Source: Thalassorhabdus alkalitolerans (lineage in GTDB: Bacteria; Bacillota; Bacilli; Bacillales; Marinococcaceae). From it: a stretch of 64,000 bases of DNA. The stretch lies in NCBI RefSeq assembly GCF_042656585.1, contig NZ_JBHSPG010000009.1. One strand, written 5' to 3'. The position numbers and the translations under genes are program-made. Below are positions 1 through 6,893 of this stretch, one piece after another. Position 1 is the first letter of the stretch, and each line of letters begins with the position of its first letter. A model generated the notes under the pieces. That model saw only the letters and a program-made list of their open reading frames with translations. It was not told the DNA's origin and made no database searches.

Positions 1-576
1 GTAGTATTCGATGCTATGGGTGCTTTGCGCTTGAAGTTTGGAAAAGAACTTAACTTAATTGATAAGTCTGTATTTAATTTCCTATGGGTTACTGAATTTC
101 CTCTTATGGAATACGATGAGGATGAAAATCGCCATGTTGCTATGCACCACCCGTTTACACGTCCGGTAAAAGAAGACATTAATGTACTGGATGAGGATCC
201 GGCTCAGGTGAGAGCAGAAGCATATGATCTTGTCCTTAACGGCTACGAACTTGGAGGAGGTTCTCAGCGTATTTATGAACGGGAACTCCAGGAAAAAATG
301 TTTACAGCTCTTGGCTTTTCTCAAGAAGAAGCCAGAGACCAATTTGGCTTTTTGTTAGAAGCTTTTGAGTATGGTACGCCGCCACATGGCGGGATTGCCC
401 TTGGCCTCGACAGACTGGTTATGATTTTATCAGGCCGCACCAACCTTCGGGATACCATTGCTTTTCCTAAAACGGCAAGTGCCAGCGACCTCTTGACAAA
501 AGCTCCATCAGAAGTAAGCGAGAAGCAGTTAAAGGAGCTTAACTTAAAAATAGTATCCAAAGGAAAGAAAGAATAA
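1..576 (+). CDS. aspS: Aspartyl-tRNA synthetase, C-terminal part (gene enters from the left edge)
   Basis: This is the last ~190 codons of a class II aminoacyl-tRNA synthetase that charges tRNA-Asp in the cytoplasm. The reading frame is open from the first base, so the start lies outside the window. Visible marks are the bacterial AspRS segment FNFLWVTEFPLMEYDEDE, the HHPFTRP stretch, and class II motif 3 (GIALGLDRLVM, with the ATP-binding Arg), followed by the RDTIAFPKT tail. Its position upstream of the 6S RNA gene and tcdA matches B. subtilis. The stop is followed within 65 bases by a terminator-like hairpin. Only the N-terminal anticodon-binding and insertion domains are missing, because of the window edge. 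Confidence 0.97.
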   Translation, partial: VVFDAMGALRLKFGKELNLIDKSVFNFLWVTEFPLMEYDEDENRHVAMHHPFTRPVKEDINVLDEDPAQVRAEAYDLVLNGYELGGGSQRIYERELQEKMFTALGFSQEEARDQFGFLLEAFEYGTPPHGGIALGLDRLVMILSGRTNLRDTIAFPKTASASDLLTKAPSEVSEKQLKELNLKIVSKGKKE

Positions 577-631
577 AGAAAGAGACGGAAGACAACCGAG
601 AAAAAGAATGAGGCTGCTCAAAAGCACATGC

Positions 632-673
632 AGGTAGAGAAAAATCCAGGATAGGGCATATCCTGGATTTTTC
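632..673. repeat. 42-bp palindromic repeat, copy 1 (probable aspS terminator)
   Basis: A 13-bp perfect inverted repeat (AAAAATCCAGGAT / ATCCTGGATTTTT, loop AGGGCAT) lies 65 bases after the aspS stop and ends in a T-run, as an intrinsic terminator would. The whole 42-base stretch recurs at 1580-1621 in the same orientation with two mismatches. The two copies bracket the transposase remnant. Confidence 0.8.
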
Positions 674-682
674 AGACTGTCG

Positions 683-715
683 AGGAACCCACGCTTTTCT
701 AAAGCGTGGGTTCCT
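683..715. terminator. Perfect 15-bp hairpin inside the IS remnant
   Basis: AGGAACCCACGCTTT, a 3-base loop TCT, then the exact reverse complement. It sits in the decayed 3' part of the transposase gene, close to copy 1 of the flanking repeat. It could be an element-borne terminator or a recombination scar. No T-run follows on either strand, so the terminator role is weak. Confidence 0.4.
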
Positions 716-732
716 AATGTTTTGGAGAAATG

Positions 733-1400
733 TCGTCTTCTCGGGTTTTACATCTCGAAACATATAGCCGCTTTCTTTATCGGTTGTACTCACTTTAATT
801 TCCTTCTCTTCTACCACCTCTTCCTTTTTCGGTAAGGGCTTTTTTCCATGAACTTTTCGGTCATTTTTTACGGCCTTATTAAGTTCTTCTATGTATTCCT
901 GTGTTTCAACTTGAACCGTTTCTTTAACAAATTTATGTTTATTGGCATTCGCTTTCAGGTGCGTGGAATCTGTGAACAGAGCCCGCCCTCCAACCATACG
1001 GTGTTCCATAGCCAGAAGGACAATTTCATCGAAGATGTCCTGGAAGATATCCGTGTCTTTAAAACGTTTGTGACGGTTAAAACTAATCGTGGAGTGATAA
1101 GCACAGAGTCCGTTAAGCTCAACCCAAGGAAACACTGGTAAGCAATGTTCGTCTGAATCTTTTTTCAAGCTGCCTTTCAGAACGGATACTGTAAAGGTAT
1201 CCGACAAACATCATTTTAAAAAGCATAACAGGATCAATGGGCGGACGACCGTTGTCTTCACTGTAGTAGGGCTTGACTTTGTCATATATAAAGGAATCAA
1301 TGGTGGCTTCAATTTTCCGGAGTAAGTGGTCTTCAGGAACCAGTTGATCAATCGATCCCATTTCCAATTCAATTTGCTTCTCTCGGATTGGACGTAACAT
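733..1400 (-). pseudogene. IS1182-family transposase remnant (frameshifted and internally deleted)
   Basis: The N-terminal part (1119-1400) reads as an IS1182-type transposase: LRPIREKQIELEMGSIDQLV, then the DGRPPIDPVMLFKMM-like region and SIRSERQLEK. Homology then moves into another frame (about 1163-1107, with AYQCFLGLSLTD). It moves again into a third segment containing HSTIS-NRHKRFKDTDIF, LFTDSTHLKANANK and TTDKESGYMFRD, which ends near 733. At least two frameshifts are therefore present. The catalytic C-terminal two thirds that should follow the GYMFRD motif are absent and replaced by a short tail, so the gene cannot make an active transposase. It lies convergent to aspS. Confidence 0.85.
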
Positions 1401-1420
1401 GTGTTATCCTCCTTTTTTGA

Positions 1421-1530
1421 GTAGCGAAAGACGGCGACTCCGGCGGGAAGAGCAGGAGCTGAAGACCCCGCAGGGTGATTTTCCCGAGGAGGCTGAGGCC
1501 CTGCCCGCGGAAAGCGTCCGTCTGAAGCGA
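1421..1530. repeat. Bacillaceae-type dispersed intergenic repeat
   Basis: A GC-rich block with the typical parts CGACTCCGGCGGGAAGAGC, GAAGACCCCGCAGG, CCCGAGGAGGCTGAGG and GCCCGCGGAAAGCGTCCGTC. The two ends are complementary (AGACGG/CCGTCT, then CCGGCGGG/CCCGCGG), so it can fold into one large hairpin. Repeats of this design are scattered through many Bacillaceae genomes; I recognise it from memory of that pattern. It sits between the transposase start and the second flanking repeat. Confidence 0.7.
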
Positions 1531-1579
1531 TTTCTTACTATATATTATACTATAAATATCTAAATAATCTGATTATTAA

Positions 1580-1621
1580 AGGCAGAGAAAAATCCAGTAT
1601 AGGGCATATCCTGGATTTTTC
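1580..1621. repeat. 42-bp palindromic repeat, copy 2
   Basis: Same sequence and orientation as 632-673, with two mismatches; one falls in the stem (CAGTAT instead of CAGGAT). It lies on the far side of the transposase remnant and the dispersed repeat. This is the expected picture if an element inserted into, and duplicated, a palindromic terminator. Confidence 0.75.
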
Positions 1622-1637
1622 TTTGCAATCTGCTTTG

Positions 1638-1677
1638 TTTCCTGAAACAGGCGGGTCACTTGTTTCGTTTCAGGAAA
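1638..1677. other. 11-bp inverted repeat in the gap before the orphan gene
   Basis: TTTCCTGAAAC and its exact complement GTTTCAGGAAA are separated by 18 bases. There is no long T-run on either strand. It lies in the 1622-1803 stretch, where I see no gene. Its role is unknown. Confidence 0.4.
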
Positions 1678-1803
1678 GTGGACAACGACTGCAAACTCAG
1701 CTTTCCCCAAAGGTGAAACAAGGAAAAGGTTTAGCTTCTTTTTCGGATTAAGATGATCGAAACATTTTTATCCTTAAGGGGAGTGTTTTGCTCAATCCCC
1801 TTT

Positions 1804-2145
1804 TTAAGATTGCTGCTGTTTAAATGCCTGAATAAATGAGGAAGGATCCTTTCGAATATAATAGGTTCGTACGCCCTTGCTCGTATGAAGGTATAAAAAA
1901 CCCATTTTACAGCTTTCCTGACGGTAAGAAATATCAAATATATGGGTGAGATAATATTCCTGGTCAAATACTATTATCCTGTCATCAAAAAGCTTCATGG
2001 ATTCAATGTGTTCTACGGTAAATTTTTCAGTCCATTCAATTTTTTGTTCAATATACAGCACTTCTTGAATAGCTAACGGTTCCATGGTCATAGGTTCTGA
2101 AAAGAGAAGAACTCTTTTTTCATTCACCTCCCTTTCAATCAGCAA
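1804..2145 (-). CDS. Orphan hypothetical protein, about 110 residues
   Basis: I do not recognise this protein. It is soluble, with no signal peptide or membrane segment. It alternates beta-strand-like stretches (FDDRIIVFDQEYYLTHIFDI, MGFLYLHTSKGVRTYYIR) and ends in a short helix, which could suit a small beta-rich domain. The start is uncertain. The longest frame begins with TTG at 2145 without a Shine-Dalgarno sequence. The good site GGGAGGTG lies inside that frame, next to an in-frame GTG at about residue 7. A short hairpin (AGGGGA/TCCCCT) spans 1777-1802 just after the stop. The gene stands alone between the IS scar and the 6S RNA gene, transcribed away from the latter. Confidence 0.5.
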   Translation of the reverse strand: MLIEREVNEKRVLLFSEPMTMEPLAIQEVLYIEQKIEWTEKFTVEHIESMKLFDDRIIVFDQEYYLTHIFDISYRQESCKMGFLYLHTSKGVRTYYIRKDPSSFIQAFKQQQS

Positions 2146-2245
2146 GTGACATTTATACCCAAAGGTTGAAAAAAATAAACCAAAATTCCTCCTTTTTTGA
2201 GAAATTAGGACCTATTTAGTGTTCTTCGTAAAAGAGCAAATTATA

Positions 2246-2274
2246 TTGACCGCCTATGGTTCTCATGCTATCAT
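2246..2274 (+). promoter_or_regulatory. Sigma-A promoter of the 6S RNA gene
   Basis: A -35 box TTGACC (2246-2251), 17 bases, then a -10 box TATCAT (2269-2274). Transcription should start near 2281, about 10 bases before the mature 6S 5' end. Confidence 0.6.
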
Positions 2275-2280
2275 ATATTT

Positions 2281-2475
2281 AAGCAATAAGAGAGTCCTGA
2301 GGTGTACGTAGGGTACTATACGTTTTGAGCCAACACTTCAACATCGGGAGCCTGTCGTTTCTTTTCGGAGTACACGCCTCTTTTTGTGGAAGTATGAAGA
2401 TCTGAACAAGGCACCCACCTGCCAGGAGCAGGCTTCAAAACAAGGTCAATTTTACGGCACCGCGGGACTTTTTGA
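2281..2475 (+). ncRNA. ssrSA: 6S RNA (6S-1/bsrA type)
   Basis: 6S RNA binds the housekeeping RNA polymerase holoenzyme by mimicking an open promoter, and so tunes transcription in stationary phase. The sequence shows the closing stem (GAGTCC at about 2293 with GGACTT at 2465-2470). It also has the conserved strings CGGGAGCCTGTC, GGAGTACA, TTTTGTGGAAGTATGAAGATCTG and GGCACCCACCTG...CAGG. The position between aspS and tcdA is that of bsrA in B. subtilis. The predicted primary transcript starts about 10 bases upstream of the closing stem, as in B. subtilis, where a 5' leader is removed. A strong terminator follows at 2491. Confidence 0.9.
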
Positions 2476-2490
2476 CCTACATAACGAACA

Positions 2491-2519
2491 AACCCGAGGG
2501 GGAATCCCCGGGTTTTTTA
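2491..2519 (+). terminator. Terminator downstream of the 6S RNA
   Basis: An AACCCGAGGGG/TCCCCGGGTT stem followed by TTTTTT. It lies only 40 bases before the tcdA start, so tcdA probably has its own promoter or relies on read-through. Confidence 0.8.
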
Positions 2520-2558
2520 TTTTGTCACCGCATGAAGATAAAGGGAGAGGAGAAAAGC

Positions 2559-3329
2559 ATGTTACACCAATTTTCGCGAAATGAGTTAGCTATCGGACAA
2601 GAAGGGCTGGAGCTATTAAAAAATAAAACTGTAGCTGTGCTTGGAATCGGGGGAGTAGGTTCTTTTGCAGCTGAAGCACTGGTTCGCTCAGGCGTAGGAC
2701 GAGTAGTGTTGGTAGACAAGGATAATATAGATATTACAAATGTAAACCGCCAGCTTCACGCTTTACTTTCCACTGTCGGACAACCGAAAGTAGACGTGAT
2801 GAAGGAACGACTCTTAGATATTAATCCTGAGTGTGACATTGTTGCCTTAAAAATGTTCTACACAGAAGAGACCTATGAAGCTTTTTTTGAACATGGGCTT
2901 GATTTCGTTATTGATGCTTCCGATACCATTTCCTATAAGGTACATTTAATGAAAGAGTGCTTAACAAGGGATATTCCTATTATTTCAAGCATGGGTGCTG
3001 CAAACAAAATGGATCCGACGCAGCTGAAAGTTGTAGATATTTCCGAAACATCTTATGATCCGATGGCACGAGTGATAAGAAGAAAGCTTAGAAAAGAGGG
3101 AATTTACGGGGGAATAGATGTAGTCTTTTCAGAAGAGTCTCCTATTCAGATCAAAGAGGAAGTAAGAAAAGAAATTGCTCCTGAAAAGGCAGAAATACGA
3201 AAAGCAAAGATCCCTCCTTCTTCCAATGCTTTTGTTCCTTCGGTAGCTGGATTAATCGCTACGGGCCATGTCATGAGCCGCCTTTTGGAGCCCATTGAAA
3301 TTCAGAGATATGATAAGGAAAAAGGGTAA
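2559..3329 (+). CDS. tcdA: tRNA threonylcarbamoyladenosine dehydratase
   Basis: An E1-like (ThiF/MoeB superfamily) ATP-dependent enzyme that cyclises t6A37 in ANN-decoding tRNAs to cyclic t6A; B. subtilis YrvM. The N-terminal Rossmann nucleotide site VAVLGIGGVGS is at about residues 24-34. It is followed by the acidic DKDNIDITNVNRQ segment, which holds the ATP-binding Arg and Gln, and then the DASDTISYK stretch. The predicted length is 256 residues, normal for the family. The chosen ATG is 2559, because GGGAGAGGAG lies just upstream. A longer open frame back to 2472 would run through the 6S terminator and is rejected. The next gene is convergent and shares a terminator. Confidence 0.92.
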   Translation: MLHQFSRNELAIGQEGLELLKNKTVAVLGIGGVGSFAAEALVRSGVGRVVLVDKDNIDITNVNRQLHALLSTVGQPKVDVMKERLLDINPECDIVALKMFYTEETYEAFFEHGLDFVIDASDTISYKVHLMKECLTRDIPIISSMGAANKMDPTQLKVVDISETSYDPMARVIRRKLRKEGIYGGIDVVFSEESPIQIKEEVRKEIAPEKAEIRKAKIPPSSNAFVPSVAGLIATGHVMSRLLEPIEIQRYDKEKG

Positions 3330-3353
3330 CCCGGACAAACGGGTTACCCTTTT
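3324..3353. terminator. Bidirectional terminator between tcdA and the RsfA-like gene
   Basis: A perfect 9-bp stem GGGTAACCC/GGGTTACCC with CCTTTT on the plus side. It overlaps the tcdA stop and serves the two convergent genes. Confidence 0.85.
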
Positions 3354-3377
3354 CACTCTTCACTATGGTTTCGCTGC

Positions 3378-3998
3378 CTATTCCGCTTTGGCGATTTTTT
3401 CAAGGTTACCGTTTTTATCCATCCGGAAACTGGAGGTCATGTTTCTGTCTTCGTCACCTAAAAAAGCCATCCGGCGAGCACGGTTCATAATTTCAATAAG
3501 TGATTTATAATCTTCTTCTACTGAAGTATATTTTTCTTTTAGTTGCTTTAGTTCATTTTGATAGGAAGTAATTTGTTTTTTTAAGGCAGTAATTTCCTCT
3601 TTTAATTGACTGTTTTCCTGGTTAACAGCGTATCTATCATTTGACTGGGAGGAAAGAGAAGATAAATAGGTAATAACCTTATGCAAACTCATCTCTTCTT
3701 CCATGGGAGGAGAAAAACTGGTCTGGGGAGAAGAAAAGCTCTGCGGGGCTACTGCTTGAATAGCAACCTGTCGCTGTCTCTGCTTTCTTTCCCGTTTAGC
3801 CTGTTGGATCGCATTATCGTATTGGTTTCTTACCACTGCATTCCATCTGAAACCACATGCAGCAGAAGTTCTGTTTAATTCGTCTCCGACTTCATCAAAC
3901 GCACGGAGCTGAGTGCTTCCGTTTTTAATATGCTTGAGAACTGTTTCAGCTAATAATAGATCGTCTTCATGGGACCATGCATCTTGCCTGATTTTCAC
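3378..3998 (-). CDS. RsfA-family transcriptional regulator
   Basis: RsfA and its paralogue YlbO are DNA-binding proteins of Bacillus; RsfA tunes SigF-dependent transcription in the prespore. The N-terminal ~60 residues (RQDAWSHEDDLLLAETVL, then FDEVGDELNRTSAACGFRW) form the Myb/SANT-like DNA-binding module of that family. A linker rich in Gln, Pro and Ser follows, then a coiled coil of about 60 residues (ENSQLKEEITALKKQ...). The GTG at 3998 is preferred, because AAGGAG ends 8 bases upstream. The alternative GTG at 4007 overlaps that site. The length of ~206 residues is closer to YlbO than to RsfA, so the exact paralogue is uncertain. Confidence 0.8.
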   Translation of the reverse strand: MKIRQDAWSHEDDLLLAETVLKHIKNGSTQLRAFDEVGDELNRTSAACGFRWNAVVRNQYDNAIQQAKRERKQRQRQVAIQAVAPQSFSSPQTSFSPPMEEEMSLHKVITYLSSLSSQSNDRYAVNQENSQLKEEITALKKQITSYQNELKQLKEKYTSVEEDYKSLIEIMNRARRMAFLGDEDRNMTSSFRMDKNGNLEKIAKAE

Positions 3999-4227
3999 AA
4001 TGATCACTCCTTATATGCTTTCAGGATTTAATATATAAATTTGATGTAAAATAAGAGATACAAAAATGAATATAGCAGTCAGGAAACACCTTATTAGTCT
4101 CTTAATGTAGACAAACATTTCTTTTTTTATACCTTTTTAGACAGGTATTCCCCTTATATAAGGAAAACTTGAAGAGGAAGACTGGGTATGCTCGGGTATT
4201 TTAGCTTCTACTATTATGATGTTTCAT

Positions 4228-4268
4228 AAAAAAACGTGACCTGGCAGATTGCCAGATCACGTCTTTTT
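4228..4268 (-). terminator. rarA terminator
   Basis: A CGTGACCTGGCA/TGCCAGATCACG hairpin with A-rich sequence on the plus side, which reads as a T-run for the minus-strand gene. The other 230 bases of this gap (3999-4227) are AT-rich and show no gene. Confidence 0.8.
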
Positions 4269-5545
4269 TATTTATGTTTAGGCTTGAGCTTTACATAGAT
4301 CTCTTGTAATGTCTGTTCGAATTTACTATTGTCTTTAGGATGATAGTATTGTTTATATTTTAACTTATCTGGAAGGTACTGCTGAGAAACCCACCCATTT
4401 GTATAATCATGGGGATATTTATAGGTAACCCCTCTTCCAAGCTTGCTCGCTCCCTTATAGTGGGCATCTTTCAGATGAAGGGGAATCTCAGGGGTGGCTG
4501 AGTCAAGGAGATCTTGTCTTGCCGCATCCAGAGCTTTATAGGCTGAATTAGATTTCGGTGATAGACAGAGTTCAATAATAATATTGGAAAGAGGAATACG
4601 TGCTTCCGGGAAACCTAAACGTTCAGCTGCCTCAACTGCAGCCAGGGCTCTGGGCCCTGCTTGGGGATTGGCCAGTCCAATATCTTCATAAGCTGTTACG
4701 ATTAGTCTTCTCCCGATGCTCACAAGATCACCTGCTTCAACAAGACGGGCAAGATAATGAAGAGCTGCATCGACATCGCTTCCGCGAATTGATTTCTGGA
4801 AGGCAGATAAAACATCATAATGACCGTCTCCATCTTTGTCATGAGTGAAGCTTTTCTTTTGTATACATTCCTCAGCCGCTTCTAATGTAATGGGGATTTC
4901 CCCATTTTCATTTTGAGGCGTGGAAAGAGAAGCAAGTTCCAGGGCGTTCAATGCAGCCCTCAAATCACCTCCGCTGGCTGTGGCAAGGTGGTTTAGAGCT
5001 TCCTCATCGACTGCTACCGGCATTTTTCCTAACCCGTTTTCTTTATTTTCGACGGCTCTTTTTAATGCTGTTTTAACGTTCTCTTCGGATAAAGGCCGGA
5101 GCTCAAAAATCTGAGATCTGCTTCGAATAGCTGGATTTATTGCATGATAAGGATTAGCTGTAGTGGCTCCTATTAAAATAATCAAGCCTTTTTCCAAATG
5201 AGGAAGAAGAAAATCTTGTTTGGTTTTGTCTAACCGATGGACTTCATCCATGATAACGATCAGCTGGCCGCTTATCTTTGCTTCTTCTACTGCAATCTCC
5301 ATATCTTTTTTGTTATTGACCACAGCGTTAAGCATTTTAAAAGAGGTGTCTGTACTGCCGGCAATTGCCCGTGCAATAGATGTTTTCCCTGTGCCGGGAG
5401 GACCATACAAAATCATGGATGAGAGCTTGCGAGCGTCAACCATTCTCCGCAATAGCCTGCCTTTTCCTGTAATGTGTTCCTGCCCTAGAATCTCCTCAAT
5501 GCTTTGAGGGCGCATACGGTAAGCGAGGGGCTGGTTTTTCCTCAT
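4268..5545 (-). CDS. rarA: Replication-associated recombination protein A (AAA+ ATPase)
   Basis: RarA/MgsA acts at stalled replication forks and is related to clamp-loader ATPases. Visible are Walker A GPPGTGKTS (about residues 49-57), Walker B VIMDEVHR, sensor 1 GATTANP and the arginine-finger-type RSR. The C-terminal tetramerisation part with AYEDIGLANPQA and PHDYTNGWVSQQYLP is diagnostic. The start is the ATG at 5545 (MRKNQPLAYRMRP), preceded by GGAGG. The open frame extends 57 codons further upstream, but that stretch has no family similarity. The length is 425 residues, as expected. The gene is transcribed divergently from the YczE-type gene, as yrvN is placed next to cymR in B. subtilis. 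Confidence 0.95.
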   Translation of the reverse strand: MRKNQPLAYRMRPQSIEEILGQEHITGKGRLLRRMVDARKLSSMILYGPPGTGKTSIARAIAGSTDTSFKMLNAVVNNKKDMEIAVEEAKISGQLIVIMDEVHRLDKTKQDFLLPHLEKGLIILIGATTANPYHAINPAIRSRSQIFELRPLSEENVKTALKRAVENKENGLGKMPVAVDEEALNHLATASGGDLRAALNALELASLSTPQNENGEIPITLEAAEECIQKKSFTHDKDGDGHYDVLSAFQKSIRGSDVDAALHYLARLVEAGDLVSIGRRLIVTAYEDIGLANPQAGPRALAAVEAAERLGFPEARIPLSNIIIELCLSPKSNSAYKALDAARQDLLDSATPEIPLHLKDAHYKGASKLGRGVTYKYPHDYTNGWVSQQYLPDKLKYKQYYHPKDNSKFEQTLQEIYVKLKPKHK

Positions 5546-5733
5546 CTTCTTGCCTCCGTTCTGTACATCGAACATTAGTTCTATTCTAATTCCTTTTAAT
5601 ATCTTTGTAAACATATAAAGAATATCGGAAACAGAATCATGCAATTTGGTATTTATCCATGCTATAATAGCAGGGAATTCATAGGGACGAAAAGTGTTAT
5701 GTGCAATTTGAGACAATAGAGAGAAGGTTTACC

Positions 5734-6435
5734 ATGGAAGGGATAATGGGGAAAGCCCAGCTTTTAACTTTAAGGTGGCTGATCTTTATGATTGGCTTAA
5801 TTATTATGTCTTTTGGTATTGCCTTGATGATCCGGGCCGAATTAGGAAGCGCCCCTTGGGATGTCCTCCATATAGGACTTACTCTTCAATTTGGGTTAAC
5901 AGTGGGAACATGGAGCATCATTATGGGGATATTTATCATTGGATTCACGTCTTTGCTGACAAAAGAACGTCCTCAGCTTGGCGGAGTCGTTAACATGGTG
6001 CTTGTCGGGGTTTTTATAGATGTCTTTCTCTTTGTACTCCCGGCAGGAGGAACTTTTTTATGGCAGCTTCTAATGCTGCTTGGCGGTATCATTGTCATTG
6101 CTTATGGAATAGGTTTGTATATTGCTCCAAATTGTGGTGCTGGCCCGAGGGATAGTTTGATGCTTGCCCTGACTCAAAAGACAGGCTGGAAGGTATCACG
6201 AGTTCGGGGCATTATGGAAATCGTTGTTTTAACAGTCGGCTGGCTCCTGGGAGGACCAGTTTTTCTGGGGACAATATTATTTTGTTTTGGAATTGGAGCA
6301 GTAGTGGGCATTACACTGCCACAATGCCAGCAGTTTGTTGATCGATTGATTAAAAGAGGTGGTATGGATGAAAATTTCAACAAAGGGACGATACGGGCTG
6401 ACCATTATGATGGCGTTGGCAAAGAAGTACGGTGA
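5734..6435 (+). CDS. YczE/YyaS/YitT-family integral membrane protein
   Basis: A membrane protein with about five to six hydrophobic helices (for example LRWLIFMIGLIIMSFGIALM and GVVNMVLVGVFIDVFLFVLP). It carries the family signatures ELGSAPWDVLHIGL and NCGAGPRDSLMLAL. B. subtilis YczE influences surfactin production, but no general function is known. The ATG at 5734, with AGAGAAGG upstream, is chosen. Its last 68 bases overlap the start of cymR in another frame. The residues after KRGGMDEN are therefore probably a non-conserved tail created by the overlap, and the two genes should be transcribed together. Confidence 0.85.
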   Translation: MEGIMGKAQLLTLRWLIFMIGLIIMSFGIALMIRAELGSAPWDVLHIGLTLQFGLTVGTWSIIMGIFIIGFTSLLTKERPQLGGVVNMVLVGVFIDVFLFVLPAGGTFLWQLLMLLGGIIVIAYGIGLYIAPNCGAGPRDSLMLALTQKTGWKVSRVRGIMEIVVLTVGWLLGGPVFLGTILFCFGIGAVVGITLPQCQQFVDRLIKRGGMDENFNKGTIRADHYDGVGKEVR

Positions 6436-6787
6436 AGGGCCTGTTTCTTTAAAGTCTATTGCAAAAGAGCATAATTTATCAGAGCATTACCTTGAGCAGC
6501 TTATTGCTCCGCTTCGCAATGCTATGCTTGTAAAAAGCGTTAGAGGCGCCTATGGTGGCTATATGCTTGCAAAAAGCGCAGAGGAAATTACAGCAGGTGA
6601 TATTATTAGGGTGCTTGAAGGCCCCATTAGTCCTGTGGAAGTTATGGAAAATGAAGAGCCAGCGAAACGAAATCTCTGGATTCAAATTCGAGATGCGGTG
6701 AAAGAGGTCCTTGATAATACCACGCTTCATGATTTAGCCACATATGAAGATAAAGGCGATCAGGAATACTTTATGTTTTATATTTAG
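6368..6787 (+). CDS. cymR: Cysteine metabolism repressor (Rrf2 family)
   Basis: CymR is the master repressor of cysteine and sulfur-assimilation genes in Firmicutes; it acts with CysK when cysteine is plentiful. The protein begins MKISTKGRYGLTIMM with the winged-helix DNA-binding domain (SIAKEHNLSEHYLEQL, RGAYGGYMLAK), followed by the ITAGDIIRVLEGPISPVEV segment typical of CymR. It has no cysteines, so unlike the IscR branch it carries no Fe-S cluster. The 139-residue length is normal. The start is the ATG at 6368, with the AGAGGTGG site lying inside the preceding gene. The neighbours iscS and mnmA fit a sulfur theme. Confidence 0.95.
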   Translation: MKISTKGRYGLTIMMALAKKYGEGPVSLKSIAKEHNLSEHYLEQLIAPLRNAMLVKSVRGAYGGYMLAKSAEEITAGDIIRVLEGPISPVEVMENEEPAKRNLWIQIRDAVKEVLDNTTLHDLATYEDKGDQEYFMFYI

Positions 6788-6893
6788 ATAATAATAGAAA
6801 AAATGAAATAGACTGCTTTACATGAACAGTCTTTAGTCAATACTTGCAAGAAAACAGGCAGTTCATGGTGATGAAGGAGGGTATGTAAAAATT

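Noticed and set aside
2472..2558. N-terminal extension of TcdA starting at 2472
   Set aside because: It would be translated through the 6S RNA terminator and has no ribosome site or family similarity; the ATG at 2559 has a good site.
5546..5716. 57-residue N-terminal extension of RarA
   Set aside because: No similarity to RarA and no ribosome site; GGAGG sits correctly before the ATG at 5545. It would also overlap the divergent gene's upstream region.
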